The notes: generated from the sequence alone by a model not told the origin. A DNA stretch of 64,000 nt from Jingyaoa shaoxingensis (GCF_014385005.1 NZ_JACRSZ010000005.1:1-64000), one strand, 5' to 3'. Counted from the stretch's first letter, positions 17,652 through 26,074 are shown. Numbers and translations are program-made.

Positions 17652-19025
17652 TTAGAAGAAATATCCAAATCCTGTTGCTTTTCTACCAGGCTGTGTCTCG
17701 CTCTGATCCGGGCTCTGCATCCAGTCACCGTCATCAGACTGTCCATCCTGATATTCTTCTGTACTCTCTTCATCCTGAGATGAACTATCTGTAGTATCCT
17801 TTGCCTGCAGTGTAACAGTAACTACCTGTTCCTGATATCCGTTATCACCGGATCTCTTAATGGTTACATCTACAGACTCACCGGCTTCATAATACTGGAT
17901 TCTGTCAAGAAGTTCCGACATGGAACTGATCGTTGTCTTATCCAGCTTGGTGATGATATCACCCTGTTTGATACCGGCTTCTGCTGCTGCACTGCCGTCA
18001 GTTACTTCATATACATAAGCACCTGCCGGAATGTTGTACATCTGTCTTGCTTCTTCAGATACGTTTGTAACACGAACGCCAAGGGCACCTGCTTTATCTG
18101 CATCTGCTTTCGTTCTGGTGGTCTGATTCATCAGATCTTCAATAACCGATTTTGCTGTATTGATCGGGATAGCATATCCCATACCTTCTACACCTGTGCT
18201 GGATGCCTTTGCGGAGTTGATACCGATCAGACGACCGTTCTCATCCAGAAGAGCTCCACCACTGTTACCAAAGTTAATGGCTGCATCCGTCTGAATCATA
18301 TTCTGTGTGATCTCACCATTATCTGTAGAAAGAATAACTTCTCGATCCAGAGCACTGATAATACCAAATGTTACGGACTGTCCGTATCCAAGTGCATTGC
18401 CGATGGCAATTGACCAGTCACCTACATTTACTTCATCAGAATCACCGATCTCGATAACTTTGATCTGATCCATGACATCCTGTGGAATATCATCCAGTTT
18501 CACTGCAACGACTGCCAGATCAAGAGAAGAATCAGTACCTTTCACCTGCGCGGTTACCATCTTATCTTCGTCGTTCTCTGTATCTGCACTAAAGAGAACG
18601 GTAAGCTGATCTGCATTCTGTACTACATGATTATTGGTTGCAATCAGAAGTTCTGTATCACTCTTACCAACGATGATACCTGAGCCTGTGCTCTCGCTGT
18701 CCTGTTCATATTCCTGACCCCAGAACTGGATGGTCTCTTTACTCTGATTTGTAATAGCTACAATAGATGGCATTGCATTCTGTGCGATCTCTTTTACATT
18801 CGGAAGATAACTTCCATCGGAAGATGTATCTGTTGCTTCTGAATCAGAGGCATCTGCGCCAAGTGTAATACCGCTTGTATCGGCCTCTGACTCAGTCTCT
18901 GTAGATTCTTCAGCCTGTACACCGGCCATTCTTTCATTGTATGTGTTCACGCCAATTGCTGTACCAGCTGTTCCTGTTATGGTAATCACTGCAAGAGCAA
19001 TACCTAATTTTTTTGCTTTATTCAT
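17652..19025 (-). CDS. htrA: HtrA/DegP-family serine protease, membrane-anchored, with PDZ domain
   Basis: 457 residues; RBS AGGAGG. An N-terminal hydrophobic segment (about 6-26) anchors it outside the membrane, followed by an acidic linker to about residue 70. The trypsin-like domain shows His133 in ATNNHVV, Asp169 in SSLDLAVVAV and Ser255 in NFGNSGGALL, a complete triad. A PDZ domain follows (about 310-400, GVRVTNVSEEA...GDIITKLDKTTI). The Ser/Glu/Asp-rich tail ends in TGFGYFF. Role by family: quality control of misfolded exported proteins. It is monocistronic, with an A/T-rich gap of 160 bp on the upstream side in which I see no further feature. Confidence 0.95.
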   Translation of the reverse strand: MNKAKKLGIALAVITITGTAGTAIGVNTYNERMAGVQAEESTETESEADTSGITLGADASDSEATDTSSDGSYLPNVKEIAQNAMPSIVAITNQSKETIQFWGQEYEQDSESTGSGIIVGKSDTELLIATNNHVVQNADQLTVLFSADTENDEDKMVTAQVKGTDSSLDLAVVAVKLDDIPQDVMDQIKVIEIGDSDEVNVGDWSIAIGNALGYGQSVTFGIISALDREVILSTDNGEITQNMIQTDAAINFGNSGGALLDENGRLIGINSAKASSTGVEGMGYAIPINTAKSVIEDLMNQTTRTKADADKAGALGVRVTNVSEEARQMYNIPAGAYVYEVTDGSAAAEAGIKQGDIITKLDKTTISSMSELLDRIQYYEAGESVDVTIKRSGDNGYQEQVVTVTLQAKDTTDSSSQDEESTEEYQDGQSDDGDWMQSPDQSETQPGRKATGFGYFF

Positions 19026-19187
19026 AATCCATACCTCCTTAAGGTTTATGTCTTTATTTCAAGAAGATCGATGATCTGATTTCTTATCTCTCTTCCTTGT
19101 TTCTGAAACTAATATTAATGGAAATATGTGTTTAATTTGTGAAAACAATGCAAACAAACCGTGTACTTTTTTGGGTGCTTCTGTGAT

Positions 19188-19880
19188 TTAGTATAACCCT
19201 GCGTATACCGCTGCCAGTACAACAGTAATAATTCCTGACACAGCTATGGACAGACTGCTCATAGCTCCTTCTATCTCTCCCATTTCCATCGCTTTAGCGG
19301 TTCCTATGGCATGAGATGCTGACCCGATTCCAATACCCTTGGCGATAGGATCCGTAATGTGGAACAACTTGCAGACATATTCTGCAATGATGTTACCGAG
19401 AATTACGGTGATGATAATAACTGCAACTGTAATGGTTACAAATCCTCCCAGTTCTTCTGATACCCCCATTCCAATTGCCGTAGTGATAGACTTCGGAAGC
19501 AGCGTCACATACTGGTCATGGGAAAAATGGAAAATCATTGCCAGTACCAATACACAGGTCACACTAGTCAACGCACCGGACAGGATTCCGGCAAGAATAG
19601 CAACTACATTCTTCTTTAGCAGTTCTACCTGCTGGTAAAGTGGTACCGCAAGACAGACTGTTGCCGGTGTCAGCAGATAGCTTAAATATTTTGCTCCATT
19701 ATAGTAGGTATCATAATCAATATTGCATGCCAGTAATACAGCAATCACTGCTATGATAGAAAACAGCAGTGGATTAATCAATGAGATTTTTGTCTTCTTT
19801 CGCAGCCATCCGCCCAGTTCATATGTAACGCAGCTGACTAATACTCCAAAAAACAGGGATTCCAGCATTACATCATTCAT
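19188..19880 (-). CDS. lrgB: LrgB/CidB-family membrane protein
   Basis: 230 residues with about seven hydrophobic segments. It has the family's central conserved region (TATVCLAVPLYQQ, LLPKSITTAIGMGVSEELGG) and the GIGSASHAIGTAKAMEMGE signature. LrgAB-type proteins form holin/antiholin-like or carboxylate transport complexes affecting murein hydrolase export and pyruvate handling. The start codon overlaps the end of lrgA by 8 bp. Confidence 0.92.
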   Translation of the reverse strand: MNDVMLESLFFGVLVSCVTYELGGWLRKKTKISLINPLLFSIIAVIAVLLACNIDYDTYYNGAKYLSYLLTPATVCLAVPLYQQVELLKKNVVAILAGILSGALTSVTCVLVLAMIFHFSHDQYVTLLPKSITTAIGMGVSEELGGFVTITVAVIIITVILGNIIAEYVCKLFHITDPIAKGIGIGSASHAIGTAKAMEMGEIEGAMSSLSIAVSGIITVVLAAVYAGLY

Positions 19881-20247
19881 CTTTTGTCTCCCCTTTCTTC
19901 CGTGCAGAGTGTTTCAATACCAGCTCTGTCACTTTTCCTGATACACCCATAACCAGCACTGTAGATACTACTGTAATCACAGTCACTTCCACCAGCATGC
20001 TGCTTAAGTCCCCCCAGGATTCTATCAGTCCCACACCAGCCGGAATAAACATCAGTGGCATGATCTCTATTAGAAAGATTGCAGTATCTTTGACTGCATC
20101 CAGTTTCAGCACACCTGTCTCCAGCAAAATGAATAAAATCACCAGTCCGTAAATACTTGCCGGAACCGGAAGGGGAATCGCATATTTCAATAATTCTCCC
20201 ACAAAGGAAACCAGCAGAATAATCATAAATTGTCTGAGATACTTCAT
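19873..20247 (-). CDS. lrgA: LrgA/CidA-family holin-like protein
   Basis: 124 residues with four hydrophobic helices (QFMIILLVSFVGELL, IYGLVILFILLETG, LIEIMPLMFIPAGVGL, VITVVSTVLVMGVSG). The PVPASIYGL and FIPAGVG motifs are characteristic of LrgA. It starts 18 bp after the rsmH-like gene and overlaps lrgB, giving an apparent rsmH-lrgA-lrgB operon. No LytTR regulator of lrgAB is nearby. Confidence 0.92.
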   Translation of the reverse strand: MKYLRQFMIILLVSFVGELLKYAIPLPVPASIYGLVILFILLETGVLKLDAVKDTAIFLIEIMPLMFIPAGVGLIESWGDLSSMLVEVTVITVVSTVLVMGVSGKVTELVLKHSARKKGETKDE

Positions 20248-20265
20248 ATTATAACTTCCTTTCCA

Positions 20266-21315
20266 TCAGGCTTTGACTGCCCATCGCATCTTCGTAGATC
20301 TTGCACGCCCATTGGCTCGACATTCTTCTGCCGACGGCCGGATCACTTCTCTGGCAATATCCTGAAAAATACCTTCTTTATAGTAAGCATTGAATGCTTT
20401 CTTCACCAGACGGTCTTCTCCTGAGTGGAAGGTCAGGATCGCAATTCTTCCTCCCGGCGCCATAATATCCGGCAGCTTCTCCAGGAATGTTTCCAGTACC
20501 TCAAATTCACTGTTTACATCAATGCGCAGTGCCTGGAAGGTTCTCTGACAGGTCTTTTTGAGAATATCTTTCTTTTCTTTATTTTCCGGCAGAAAAGCCA
20601 GCGCACGTTCAATCACCTGCCGAAGATCCGTTGTAGTCTCGATTTTCTGTCCTTTTCGAAACGTTTTTGTCACTTCAGCAGCAATCTTATCCGCATATGG
20701 TTCATCAGAATTCTCTATCAGCATACCTTCCAGTTCATCTCTCGTCACTTCCCGCAGACGCTGCGCAGCAGATACTCCCTTCTCCGGATTCAGGCGCAGA
20801 TCCAGCGGTCCGTCCAGTTTATAGGAAAATCCTCTTTCCGGATTATCGATCTGCATGGAAGATACCCCCAGATCTGCCATACAGAAGTCAAACGGTCCAT
20901 ACTCTGCCCCGATTCGGTCAATATTGGCAAAATTTTCCTGAATAGATGTGAAAATATCCGGTCCGTACCCCGCTTCTTCCAGCCTCTTTGTTGTCTTCAC
21001 GATCTCAATGGGATCCACGTCCAGGGCATACAGATGTCCCTGTCCTTTCAGGCATTCCATCATCTTACGACTGTGTCCACCGTACCCAAGCGTGGCATCC
21101 AGCCCTTTCTGTCCCGGCTGAATCTGAAGGAAATCCAGAATCTCCTTCACACAAATGGAGATGTGCATACCCGCCGGTGTGCTTCCCTTGCTGATCACCT
21201 TCGCCACCGTATCCGCATACTTCTCCGGGTTCAGCTCCTTATATTTTTCCTCAAATTTACGAGGATGTGTACCTTTATACCGCACACGCCTCTTATGTGG
21301 CTGCTCGTTTTCCAT
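20266..21315 (-). CDS. RsmH-like 16S rRNA (cytosine) methyltransferase with N-terminal extension
   Basis: 349 residues from the ATG at 21315 (AGGAGG, 7 nt spacing). The RsmH/MraW fold is clear: SAM-binding DATLGYGGHSRKMME, then ADLGVSSMQIDNPERGFSY, and the C-terminal AILTFHSGEDRLVKKAF. Classical RsmH (about 310 residues) methylates N4 of C1402 and is encoded in the dcw cluster beside ftsL. This copy has about 40 extra N-terminal residues (basic, then a KYKELNPEKYADTV helix) and is next to lrgAB instead. It may be the paralog found in some Clostridia besides the dcw copy; I cannot see whether a second copy exists. Confidence 0.88.
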   Translation of the reverse strand: MENEQPHKRRVRYKGTHPRKFEEKYKELNPEKYADTVAKVISKGSTPAGMHISICVKEILDFLQIQPGQKGLDATLGYGGHSRKMMECLKGQGHLYALDVDPIEIVKTTKRLEEAGYGPDIFTSIQENFANIDRIGAEYGPFDFCMADLGVSSMQIDNPERGFSYKLDGPLDLRLNPEKGVSAAQRLREVTRDELEGMLIENSDEPYADKIAAEVTKTFRKGQKIETTTDLRQVIERALAFLPENKEKKDILKKTCQRTFQALRIDVNSEFEVLETFLEKLPDIMAPGGRIAILTFHSGEDRLVKKAFNAYYKEGIFQDIAREVIRPSAEECRANGRARSTKMRWAVKA

Positions 21316-21329
21316 ATTCTTACCTCCTG

Positions 21330-21373
21330 CCAATGGGGACGGTGTTTTCCGGCTTTTTTCCTGTCCCCATTGG
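21330..21373 (-). repeat. REP-like hairpin in the leader of the rsmH-like gene
   Basis: Perfect 11-bp arms CCAATGGGGAC/GTCCCCATTGG enclose a loop containing ACACCG and GCCGGAAAA. The GGGGAC...GTCCCC plus AACACCGTCCCC motif resembles REP sequences associated with RAYT transposases (from memory, not searched). It ends directly next to the RBS AGGAGG at 21322-21327, so it may affect translation. Confidence 0.55.
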
Positions 21374-21511
21374 CTAAATTCTCTTTTTAATTGGTCTTAC
21401 CAAAACACCTATCCTTTAGAGTAACACTATGCGCCCAAAATATCCATGCCAAATTTCAGGTTTTTTCGTATCTTTTTCTGTACATTACTTCAAAAGGCAA
21501 TTATTTTTCTC

Positions 21512-21540
21512 TTGACAGCAAATATTTTCTATGCTACTTT
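21512..21540 (+). promoter_or_regulatory. Strong sigma-A-type promoter ahead of the MATE leader
   Basis: TTGACA (21512-21517), 17-bp spacer, TACTTT (21535-21540). The transcript would begin near 21547 and meet the terminator hairpin at 21593 after roughly 45 nt. Confidence 0.7.
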
Positions 21541-21592
21541 GTAATTCCAAAACTTATGTGAATTTTTCTAAACGGCAACGTTTATTTTTCGT

Positions 21593-21625
21593 CACATCAC
21601 CTCTGGTGATGTGGCGTTTTTTTTT
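21593..21625 (+). terminator. Leader terminator upstream of the MATE gene (possible attenuator)
   Basis: Stem CACATCACC/GGTGATGTG, 3-nt loop, then GC and nine to ten T. It lies between the promoter at 21512 and the MATE gene. A small AAACG-GCAA-CGTTT hairpin with a GNRA-type loop precedes it. Either the leader is attenuated or the promoter makes a short RNA of about 75 nt. Confidence 0.75.
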
Positions 21626-21777
21626 GCTTATTCAGAGCCATGCAGATTTATGCAAAGCAGACTGTTCAAGTTCACTTGATAAAGACTGCTTTCATAAATC
21701 TATATGGCGAGAAACCATAAATGAGCAAAAAGGAAGCCTCGCAGAGGCGATTTTGCGAATTGGCTCTGAATAAGCAA
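21624..21777 (+). repeat. 154-bp structured element with perfect 17-bp terminal inverted repeats
   Basis: TTGCTTATTCAGAGCCA at the left pairs perfectly with TGGCTCTGAATAAGCAA at the right. Inside are a long arm (AGATTTATG/CATAAATCT continuing into AAAGCAG/CTGCTTT with a TCAAG/CTTGA tip), ATGG/CCAT, and GCCTC/GAGGC hairpins. It could be a MITE or a multibranched leader RNA; it ends 40 bp before the MATE start codon. Confidence 0.7.
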
Positions 21778-21817
21778 TCACATAAAGCCTCAATATTTTA
21801 CAGAAAAAGGAGAATTT

Positions 21818-23164
21818 ATGAATCAGACTTTTATGAAAGAAAAAAAGATTTTACCGCTGGTTTTATCCATGTCTCTTCCGATGGTCTTATCCATGCTGGT
21901 AAATTCACTTTATAACATTATTGACAGTTTCTTTGTTGCTAAAATCAGTGAAAATGCCATGACTGCTCTTTCCCTGGTTTATCCGTTGCAGATTCTGATC
22001 AATGCCGTAGCCGTCGGCCTTGGTATTGGGTTGAACACCACTGCATCCTTTTATCTGGGCGCACAGGAGCATGAGAAAGCCAATGACTCTGCCTCTGTTG
22101 GCATGATTCTGAGTATCATCCACGGACTGATCCTGACACTGGTATGCATCCTGATTGTTCCACACTTTTTACGACTGTTTACGCAGGATGAAGCAGTAAT
22201 TTCCTATGCGCTGACTTATTCTTATATTGTATTTGGATTTACCACTCCGATCACCGTCGGCATTGCCTTTGAAAAGGTCTTTCAGGCTGAAGGACAAATG
22301 ATGATTACCATGACCACTATGCTCTGTGGATGTATTACTAATATTATCCTGGATCCAATCTTTATCTTCGGTATCGGACCGGTACCCAAAATGGGAATTG
22401 CCGGAGCTGCCTGGGCAACGGGCATCGGGCAGATCGTTCCTATGGTACTTTATTTCATCATTTATCTGAAAAAGCCACTGCCCATTCGCTTGTATATACG
22501 AAAAGGTATGTTTGATCCACGGCTTTGCCGCCAGATCTATGGAGTCGGTATTCCGGCCGCACTGAATATGGCTCTGCCATCTCTGATGATTACTGCACTG
22601 AATGGCATCCTTGCCTCTTTTTCTTCGGTATATGTTCTGGTTCTGGGAATCTATTATAAACTGCAGACATTCATCTACCTTACCGCCAACGGTATCGTTC
22701 AGGGTATCCGCCCGATTACCGGATACAATTATGGTGCCGGAGAATATAAACGAGTAAGAAGTGTATTCAAAACGGCACTTGCGCTGACTGCAGGTGTCAT
22801 GCTTACAGGTACTATGATCTGTATGGTTTGCGCTTCATGCCTTATGGGATTGTTTACTTCCAATCTGGAAACCATCTCTGCCGGATGTACTGCCTTGCGA
22901 ATCATCAGCCTTGGATTTATCGTTTCCTCTGTTTCTGTTACCGCAAGCGGCCTTCTGGAAGGTCTGGGACAGGGAACTCTATCACTGATTATTTCTTTTA
23001 TGAGATACCTTCTGATCATTGTTCCTATGGCTTTCCTGTTAAGCCACCTGATTGGTGCTACAGGCGTCTGGCACGCCTTCTGGATTGCCGAATCCGTATC
23101 CGCTTTCACAGCCGGGGCTATTTATAAGAAAAAAATTGTACATGAATTATTAAAAAAGAATTGA
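21818..23164 (+). CDS. MATE-family multidrug/cation antiporter
   Basis: 448 residues with 12 predicted membrane helices in two homologous halves (MSLPMVLSMLVNSLYNIIDS opens the first; GVGIPAALNMALPSLMITAL opens the second). It has the usual 'QAEGQ' and GxxxGIxGAAWATGIGQ segments. RBS AAGGAG is 7 nt upstream. MATE proteins export cationic drugs or metabolites using Na+ or H+ gradients; the substrate is unknown. Expression may be conditional because a terminator and a structured element lie between the only good promoter and the gene. Confidence 0.92.
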   Translation: MNQTFMKEKKILPLVLSMSLPMVLSMLVNSLYNIIDSFFVAKISENAMTALSLVYPLQILINAVAVGLGIGLNTTASFYLGAQEHEKANDSASVGMILSIIHGLILTLVCILIVPHFLRLFTQDEAVISYALTYSYIVFGFTTPITVGIAFEKVFQAEGQMMITMTTMLCGCITNIILDPIFIFGIGPVPKMGIAGAAWATGIGQIVPMVLYFIIYLKKPLPIRLYIRKGMFDPRLCRQIYGVGIPAALNMALPSLMITALNGILASFSSVYVLVLGIYYKLQTFIYLTANGIVQGIRPITGYNYGAGEYKRVRSVFKTALALTAGVMLTGTMICMVCASCLMGLFTSNLETISAGCTALRIISLGFIVSSVSVTASGLLEGLGQGTLSLIISFMRYLLIIVPMAFLLSHLIGATGVWHAFWIAESVSAFTAGAIYKKKIVHELLKKN

Positions 23165-23171
23165 ACATAAG

Positions 23172-23217
23172 AAATGGTATATTAGATCTGCAAGCGGATC
23201 TAATATACCATTTTTTT
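23172..23217 (+). terminator. Terminator of the MATE gene
   Basis: Long perfect stem AAATGGTATATTAGATC/GATCTAATATACCATTT, 8-nt loop, T7 on the plus strand. It also lies past the stop of the convergent L,D-transpeptidase gene. Confidence 0.92.
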
Positions 23218-23260
23218 AATTCATAATAATAGAATGTTCGCGGAACGCGCAGTCTGTTGT

Positions 23261-24289
23261 TTAGAATACTACGACTCTTGTTCCAACAGGGCAGTTATTA
23301 TACAGATAAACCAGATCAGATCTCTCCATTCTGATACATCCATGGGAAACTGCCTGACCCATACGGTTGTCTACCTTCGGATGGAATGCACATCCGTTTG
23401 GATTGCTTGTAGTTCCTGTTCCCGACGAAAAGTGAAGCACATATCCGTTATAGGTATCTGACCATTCCTTTTTCAGGATGCTTCGAATACCACTTGCGGT
23501 TCTGTTCTGCCATCTTCCAACACAGCAAGGGAACGTCTTTTTCAGCTTCCACTTTCCTGCGCTTCCCTTATATACATATACTTTACAGGTACGTTCAGAT
23601 ACCCAGATCAGCCAGTTTGTATTACTTGTATAGCCTTTACTGTTCACAAATTCCTGTTTTACTGTCTTAGTATAATCATTTTTTCCATTTACATCCAGGC
23701 CAGTATACTTCAGGTACTTACGTTTAATACTGATCTTATCACCATTCTTCAGATAACCATTTACCGCTGTACCACTCTTGGCTGTCACTGCCAGTTTTGT
23801 TCCTTTTTTCAAAGTAACTTTTTTAGACAATGTTATGTTCCATACGGTTACCTTTTTCTTGGTCTTTACCGTATAATATGGGCGACGGATACTAAGTACT
23901 GATTCTGACAGTTTCTTTGCCTTTACACTGATCTTGTTGGACGCTTTGCTGAGATATTTTTTACCATTCTGCTTTTTATAAGCTTTTAACAGATACTTGT
24001 AGGTCTTTCCAGCCTGCAGATTTCTGATTGTGCAGGTGTATTTTGTTTTACCAAGGGTCTTAATCTTCTTGTACTTACGTGATGCGGTATCATACTGATA
24101 CAGTTCATATCCAGATACGCTTGTATTCTTCGACCATCTCAGATTCACAGACCGGTCTCCCAGTGATACTACCCGGAAATACTTTGGGGGATCTACTTTT
24201 GAACTGGCGGATACCGGAACTGCCATGGCCAAAACCAGCAGCATACTGAATACTACAATTCCAAAACTACGCTTAATTCCTCTCTTCAT
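23261..24289 (-). CDS. Exported L,D-transpeptidase (YkuD) with fibronectin type III domain
   Basis: 342 residues from the ATG at 24289 (GGAGG, 5 nt spacing); an upstream ATG contains the RBS itself. A signal peptide (RSFGIVVFSMLLVLAMAVPV, cut after VSA) precedes a fibronectin III-like module (about 30-120, NLRWSKNTSVSGYELY). A basic beta region follows (about 125-210), then the YkuD domain with HPKVDNRMGQAVSHGCIRM, holding the catalytic His and Cys of the family. It would form 3-3 crosslinks or attach proteins in peptidoglycan outside the membrane. Confidence 0.93.
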   Translation of the reverse strand: MKRGIKRSFGIVVFSMLLVLAMAVPVSASSKVDPPKYFRVVSLGDRSVNLRWSKNTSVSGYELYQYDTASRKYKKIKTLGKTKYTCTIRNLQAGKTYKYLLKAYKKQNGKKYLSKASNKISVKAKKLSESVLSIRRPYYTVKTKKKVTVWNITLSKKVTLKKGTKLAVTAKSGTAVNGYLKNGDKISIKRKYLKYTGLDVNGKNDYTKTVKQEFVNSKGYTSNTNWLIWVSERTCKVYVYKGSAGKWKLKKTFPCCVGRWQNRTASGIRSILKKEWSDTYNGYVLHFSSGTGTTSNPNGCAFHPKVDNRMGQAVSHGCIRMERSDLVYLYNNCPVGTRVVVF

Positions 24290-24399
24290 AATTACCTCCA
24301 TTCAATTGTCTGTTTATTATAACACACAATTATGGAAAAACTATGAGTTTTTTTATAAGATTTCTTAGAATTTTCTTAGGATTCCCCATTTCATTTGTA

Positions 24400-24428
24400 T
24401 TGACATTTGAAAAAACTTCTTTTAGAAT
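24400..24428 (+). promoter_or_regulatory. Promoter of the riboswitch-antiporter transcript
   Basis: TTGACA (24400-24405), 17-bp spacer, TAGAAT (24423-24428). Initiation near 24435 would place the aptamer at the 5' end. Confidence 0.8.
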
Positions 24429-24438
24429 AATAATCTAT

Positions 24439-24532
24439 GGGGAATGAGGTTCTCCCCTGGGCAACCTAAACTGCTTCTACTTGAATGTAAGATAAAATTG
24501 CATTTCGATAAGTTAAGCTGATGACTTCTACG
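24439..24532 (+). promoter_or_regulatory. Fluoride riboswitch (crcB motif)
   Basis: The layout matches the crcB aptamer. P1 is GGGGA/TCCCC around loop AATGAGGTT; the joining strand contains AAACTGC; a long stem is GCTT/AAGC extended by ACTT/AAGT and GAATG/CATTTC. The conserved 3' strand GCTGATGACTTCTACG follows, whose GACTTC can pair with GAGGTT of the P1 loop as the pseudoknot. A 10-nt segment (TGGGCAACCT) between P1 and AAACTGC is extra relative to compact examples. The 3' strand is shared with the terminator at 24515-24564, so ligand binding would favour readthrough, the known fluoride ON mechanism. Identified by motif recall, not by a covariance search. Confidence 0.85.
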
Positions 24533-24564
24533 ATTACGCAATCGCAGAATCATCAGCTTTTTTT
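24515..24564 (+). terminator. Riboswitch expression-platform terminator
   Basis: AAGCTGATGA pairs with TCATCAGCTT, with a smaller inner GATT/AATC hairpin, then T5. The 5' arm is part of the aptamer 3' strand, so the two structures exclude each other. Confidence 0.88.
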
Positions 24565-24628
24565 GTACGCAAAAGCAAAAATAACTTCTGCGAAATATTT
24601 CATTTGCACCGCAAGAAAGGAGATTGTT

Positions 24629-25825
24629 ATGTTAACTTCACTGTCACTTATTTTCCTGGTAGGACTCGCTATGGGCGCCATCTGCCAGAAACTCAAGTTT
24701 CCACGCATTATTGGTATGCTGGTTACCGGTATTTTTCTGGGTCCTTATGTTCTGGATTTTCTGGATCCATCAATCCTCTCCATCTCAGCTGACCTGAGAA
24801 AAATGGCACTCATTATTATTTTGATCAAAGCCGGATTGTCCCTGGATTTGGGTGATCTGAAAAAAGTGGGCCGCCCGGCCATTCTGATGTCCTTTATCCC
24901 GGCATCCTGTGAGATTTTCGCCTATACTCTCTTTGCTCCGATGCTTCTTGGCGTTACAAGAACAGAAGCTGCCCTTATGGGTGCGGTTCTTTCTGCTGTT
25001 TCACCAGCAGTAGTCGTTCCACGCATGGTCCAGCTGATGGAAAATAAATATGGTACAGAAAAAGCCATCCCACAGATGATCCTCGCCGGGACATCCTGCG
25101 ATGATATTTTTGTTATTGTACTCTTCACCACATTCCTTGGGATGACACAGGGTGGGCATGCTAATGTGATGGACTTCGTAAACATTCCGGTGTCCATTAT
25201 TCTTGGTATCTTTCTTGGCTCCATAACCGGTTATCTGCTGTATCTGTTCTTTGAGACATCCTATGCACGGAAGCATTACGTACGCAATAGCATGAAAGTT
25301 ATCATTGTCCTTGGTGTCTCTTTCCTGCTGATTGCCATCGAAAGCTGGCTGGAAGGCACGATCTCTGTGTCAGGACTTCTGGCTGTCACCAGTATGGCTG
25401 TCGTTCTTAAGATGAAAAGTACTACTTTTGTGTCCAAACGTCTTTCCGAAAAATTCGGAAAACTCTGGTTGGCTGCCGAAGTCATTCTGTTCGTTCTGGT
25501 GGGTGCCGCTGTGGACATCCGTTACACACTGAATGCCGGAATTGCCGCCGTCGCCATGCTCTTTCTGGCACTGGCAGTCCGTTCCTGCGGTGTTCTGCTC
25601 TGCACTGCCGGTACCAGTCTCACAAGGAAAGAACGTCTCTTTTGCATCATTGCCTACCTGCCCAAAGCCACTGTACAGGCCGCTATCGGTTCCGTCCCTC
25701 TGGCTGCCGGACTGTCCTGTGGCAAAATCATCCTGTCCGTAGCAGTAACGGGAATCGTAATCACAGCTCCACTTGGCGCCTTCGGTATCGATATGACCTA
25801 TCAGAAACTTTTGAAAAAAGAATAA
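24629..25825 (+). CDS. Cation:proton antiporter (CPA family) under fluoride riboswitch control
   Basis: 398 residues from the ATG at 24629 (AAGGAG, 6 nt upstream). The frame is open back to 24521, but that stretch is inside the riboswitch. About 12 membrane helices; QKLKFPRIIGMLVTGIFLGP and the SAVSPAVVVPRMVQLME segment are typical of Na+/H+ exchanger (PF00999) proteins, as is GTSCDDIFVIVLF. Fluoride riboswitches are known to control CrcB/Fluc channels, CLC-F antiporters and, less often, Na+/H+ antiporter genes. A role in fluoride or pH stress is therefore inferred. Confidence 0.9.
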   Translation: MLTSLSLIFLVGLAMGAICQKLKFPRIIGMLVTGIFLGPYVLDFLDPSILSISADLRKMALIIILIKAGLSLDLGDLKKVGRPAILMSFIPASCEIFAYTLFAPMLLGVTRTEAALMGAVLSAVSPAVVVPRMVQLMENKYGTEKAIPQMILAGTSCDDIFVIVLFTTFLGMTQGGHANVMDFVNIPVSIILGIFLGSITGYLLYLFFETSYARKHYVRNSMKVIIVLGVSFLLIAIESWLEGTISVSGLLAVTSMAVVLKMKSTTFVSKRLSEKFGKLWLAAEVILFVLVGAAVDIRYTLNAGIAAVAMLFLALAVRSCGVLLCTAGTSLTRKERLFCIIAYLPKATVQAAIGSVPLAAGLSCGKIILSVAVTGIVITAPLGAFGIDMTYQKLLKKE

Positions 25826-25892
25826 ATTCTCAGAAAAATACTTGCATTTTCCACGCATCAATGTTATGATATTAAAGCTAGTTCAAAGACAT

Positions 25893-25966
25893 CGATGCGT
25901 GGCTCAGCTTGGTAGAGCGCTGCGTTCGGGACGCAGAGGTCGCAAGTTCAAATCTTGTCGCATCGA
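25893..25966 (+). tRNA. tRNA-Pro (anticodon CGG)
   Basis: 74 nt. Acceptor CGATGCG/CGCATCG with the C1-G72 pair usual for bacterial tRNA-Pro; D arm GCTC/GAGC; anticodon stem CTGCG/CGCAG with loop TTCGGGA (anticodon CGG); T arm GCAAG/CTTGT with loop TTCAAAT; discriminator A. The 3' CCA is not encoded. Confidence 0.96.
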
Positions 25967-25971
25967 CTAAC

Positions 25972-26010
25972 AAAAAAGAGAATCGTTCGTGAGAATGGTT
26001 CTCTTTTTTA
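25972..26010 (+). terminator. Terminator of tRNA-Pro
   Basis: AAAAAAGAGAATCGTTC pairs with GAATGGTTCTCTTTTTT around a GTGA loop, 6 nt after the tRNA. It is symmetrical and could work on both strands. Confidence 0.9.
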
Positions 26011-26074
26011 TTATTTGGTACAAAAAGTATGTACCTTCGATCTCTTCCGGCACTAACGCTGTTCGGGCGCAGAG

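Noticed and set aside
21531..21773. 80-residue ORF across the MATE leader
   Set aside because: It begins at the promoter -10 region, runs through a terminator and both arms of the structured element, and has no RBS.
24521..24628. Upstream in-frame ATG of the antiporter gene
   Set aside because: It lies inside the fluoride aptamer and terminator and has no RBS; the ATG at 24629 has AAGGAG.
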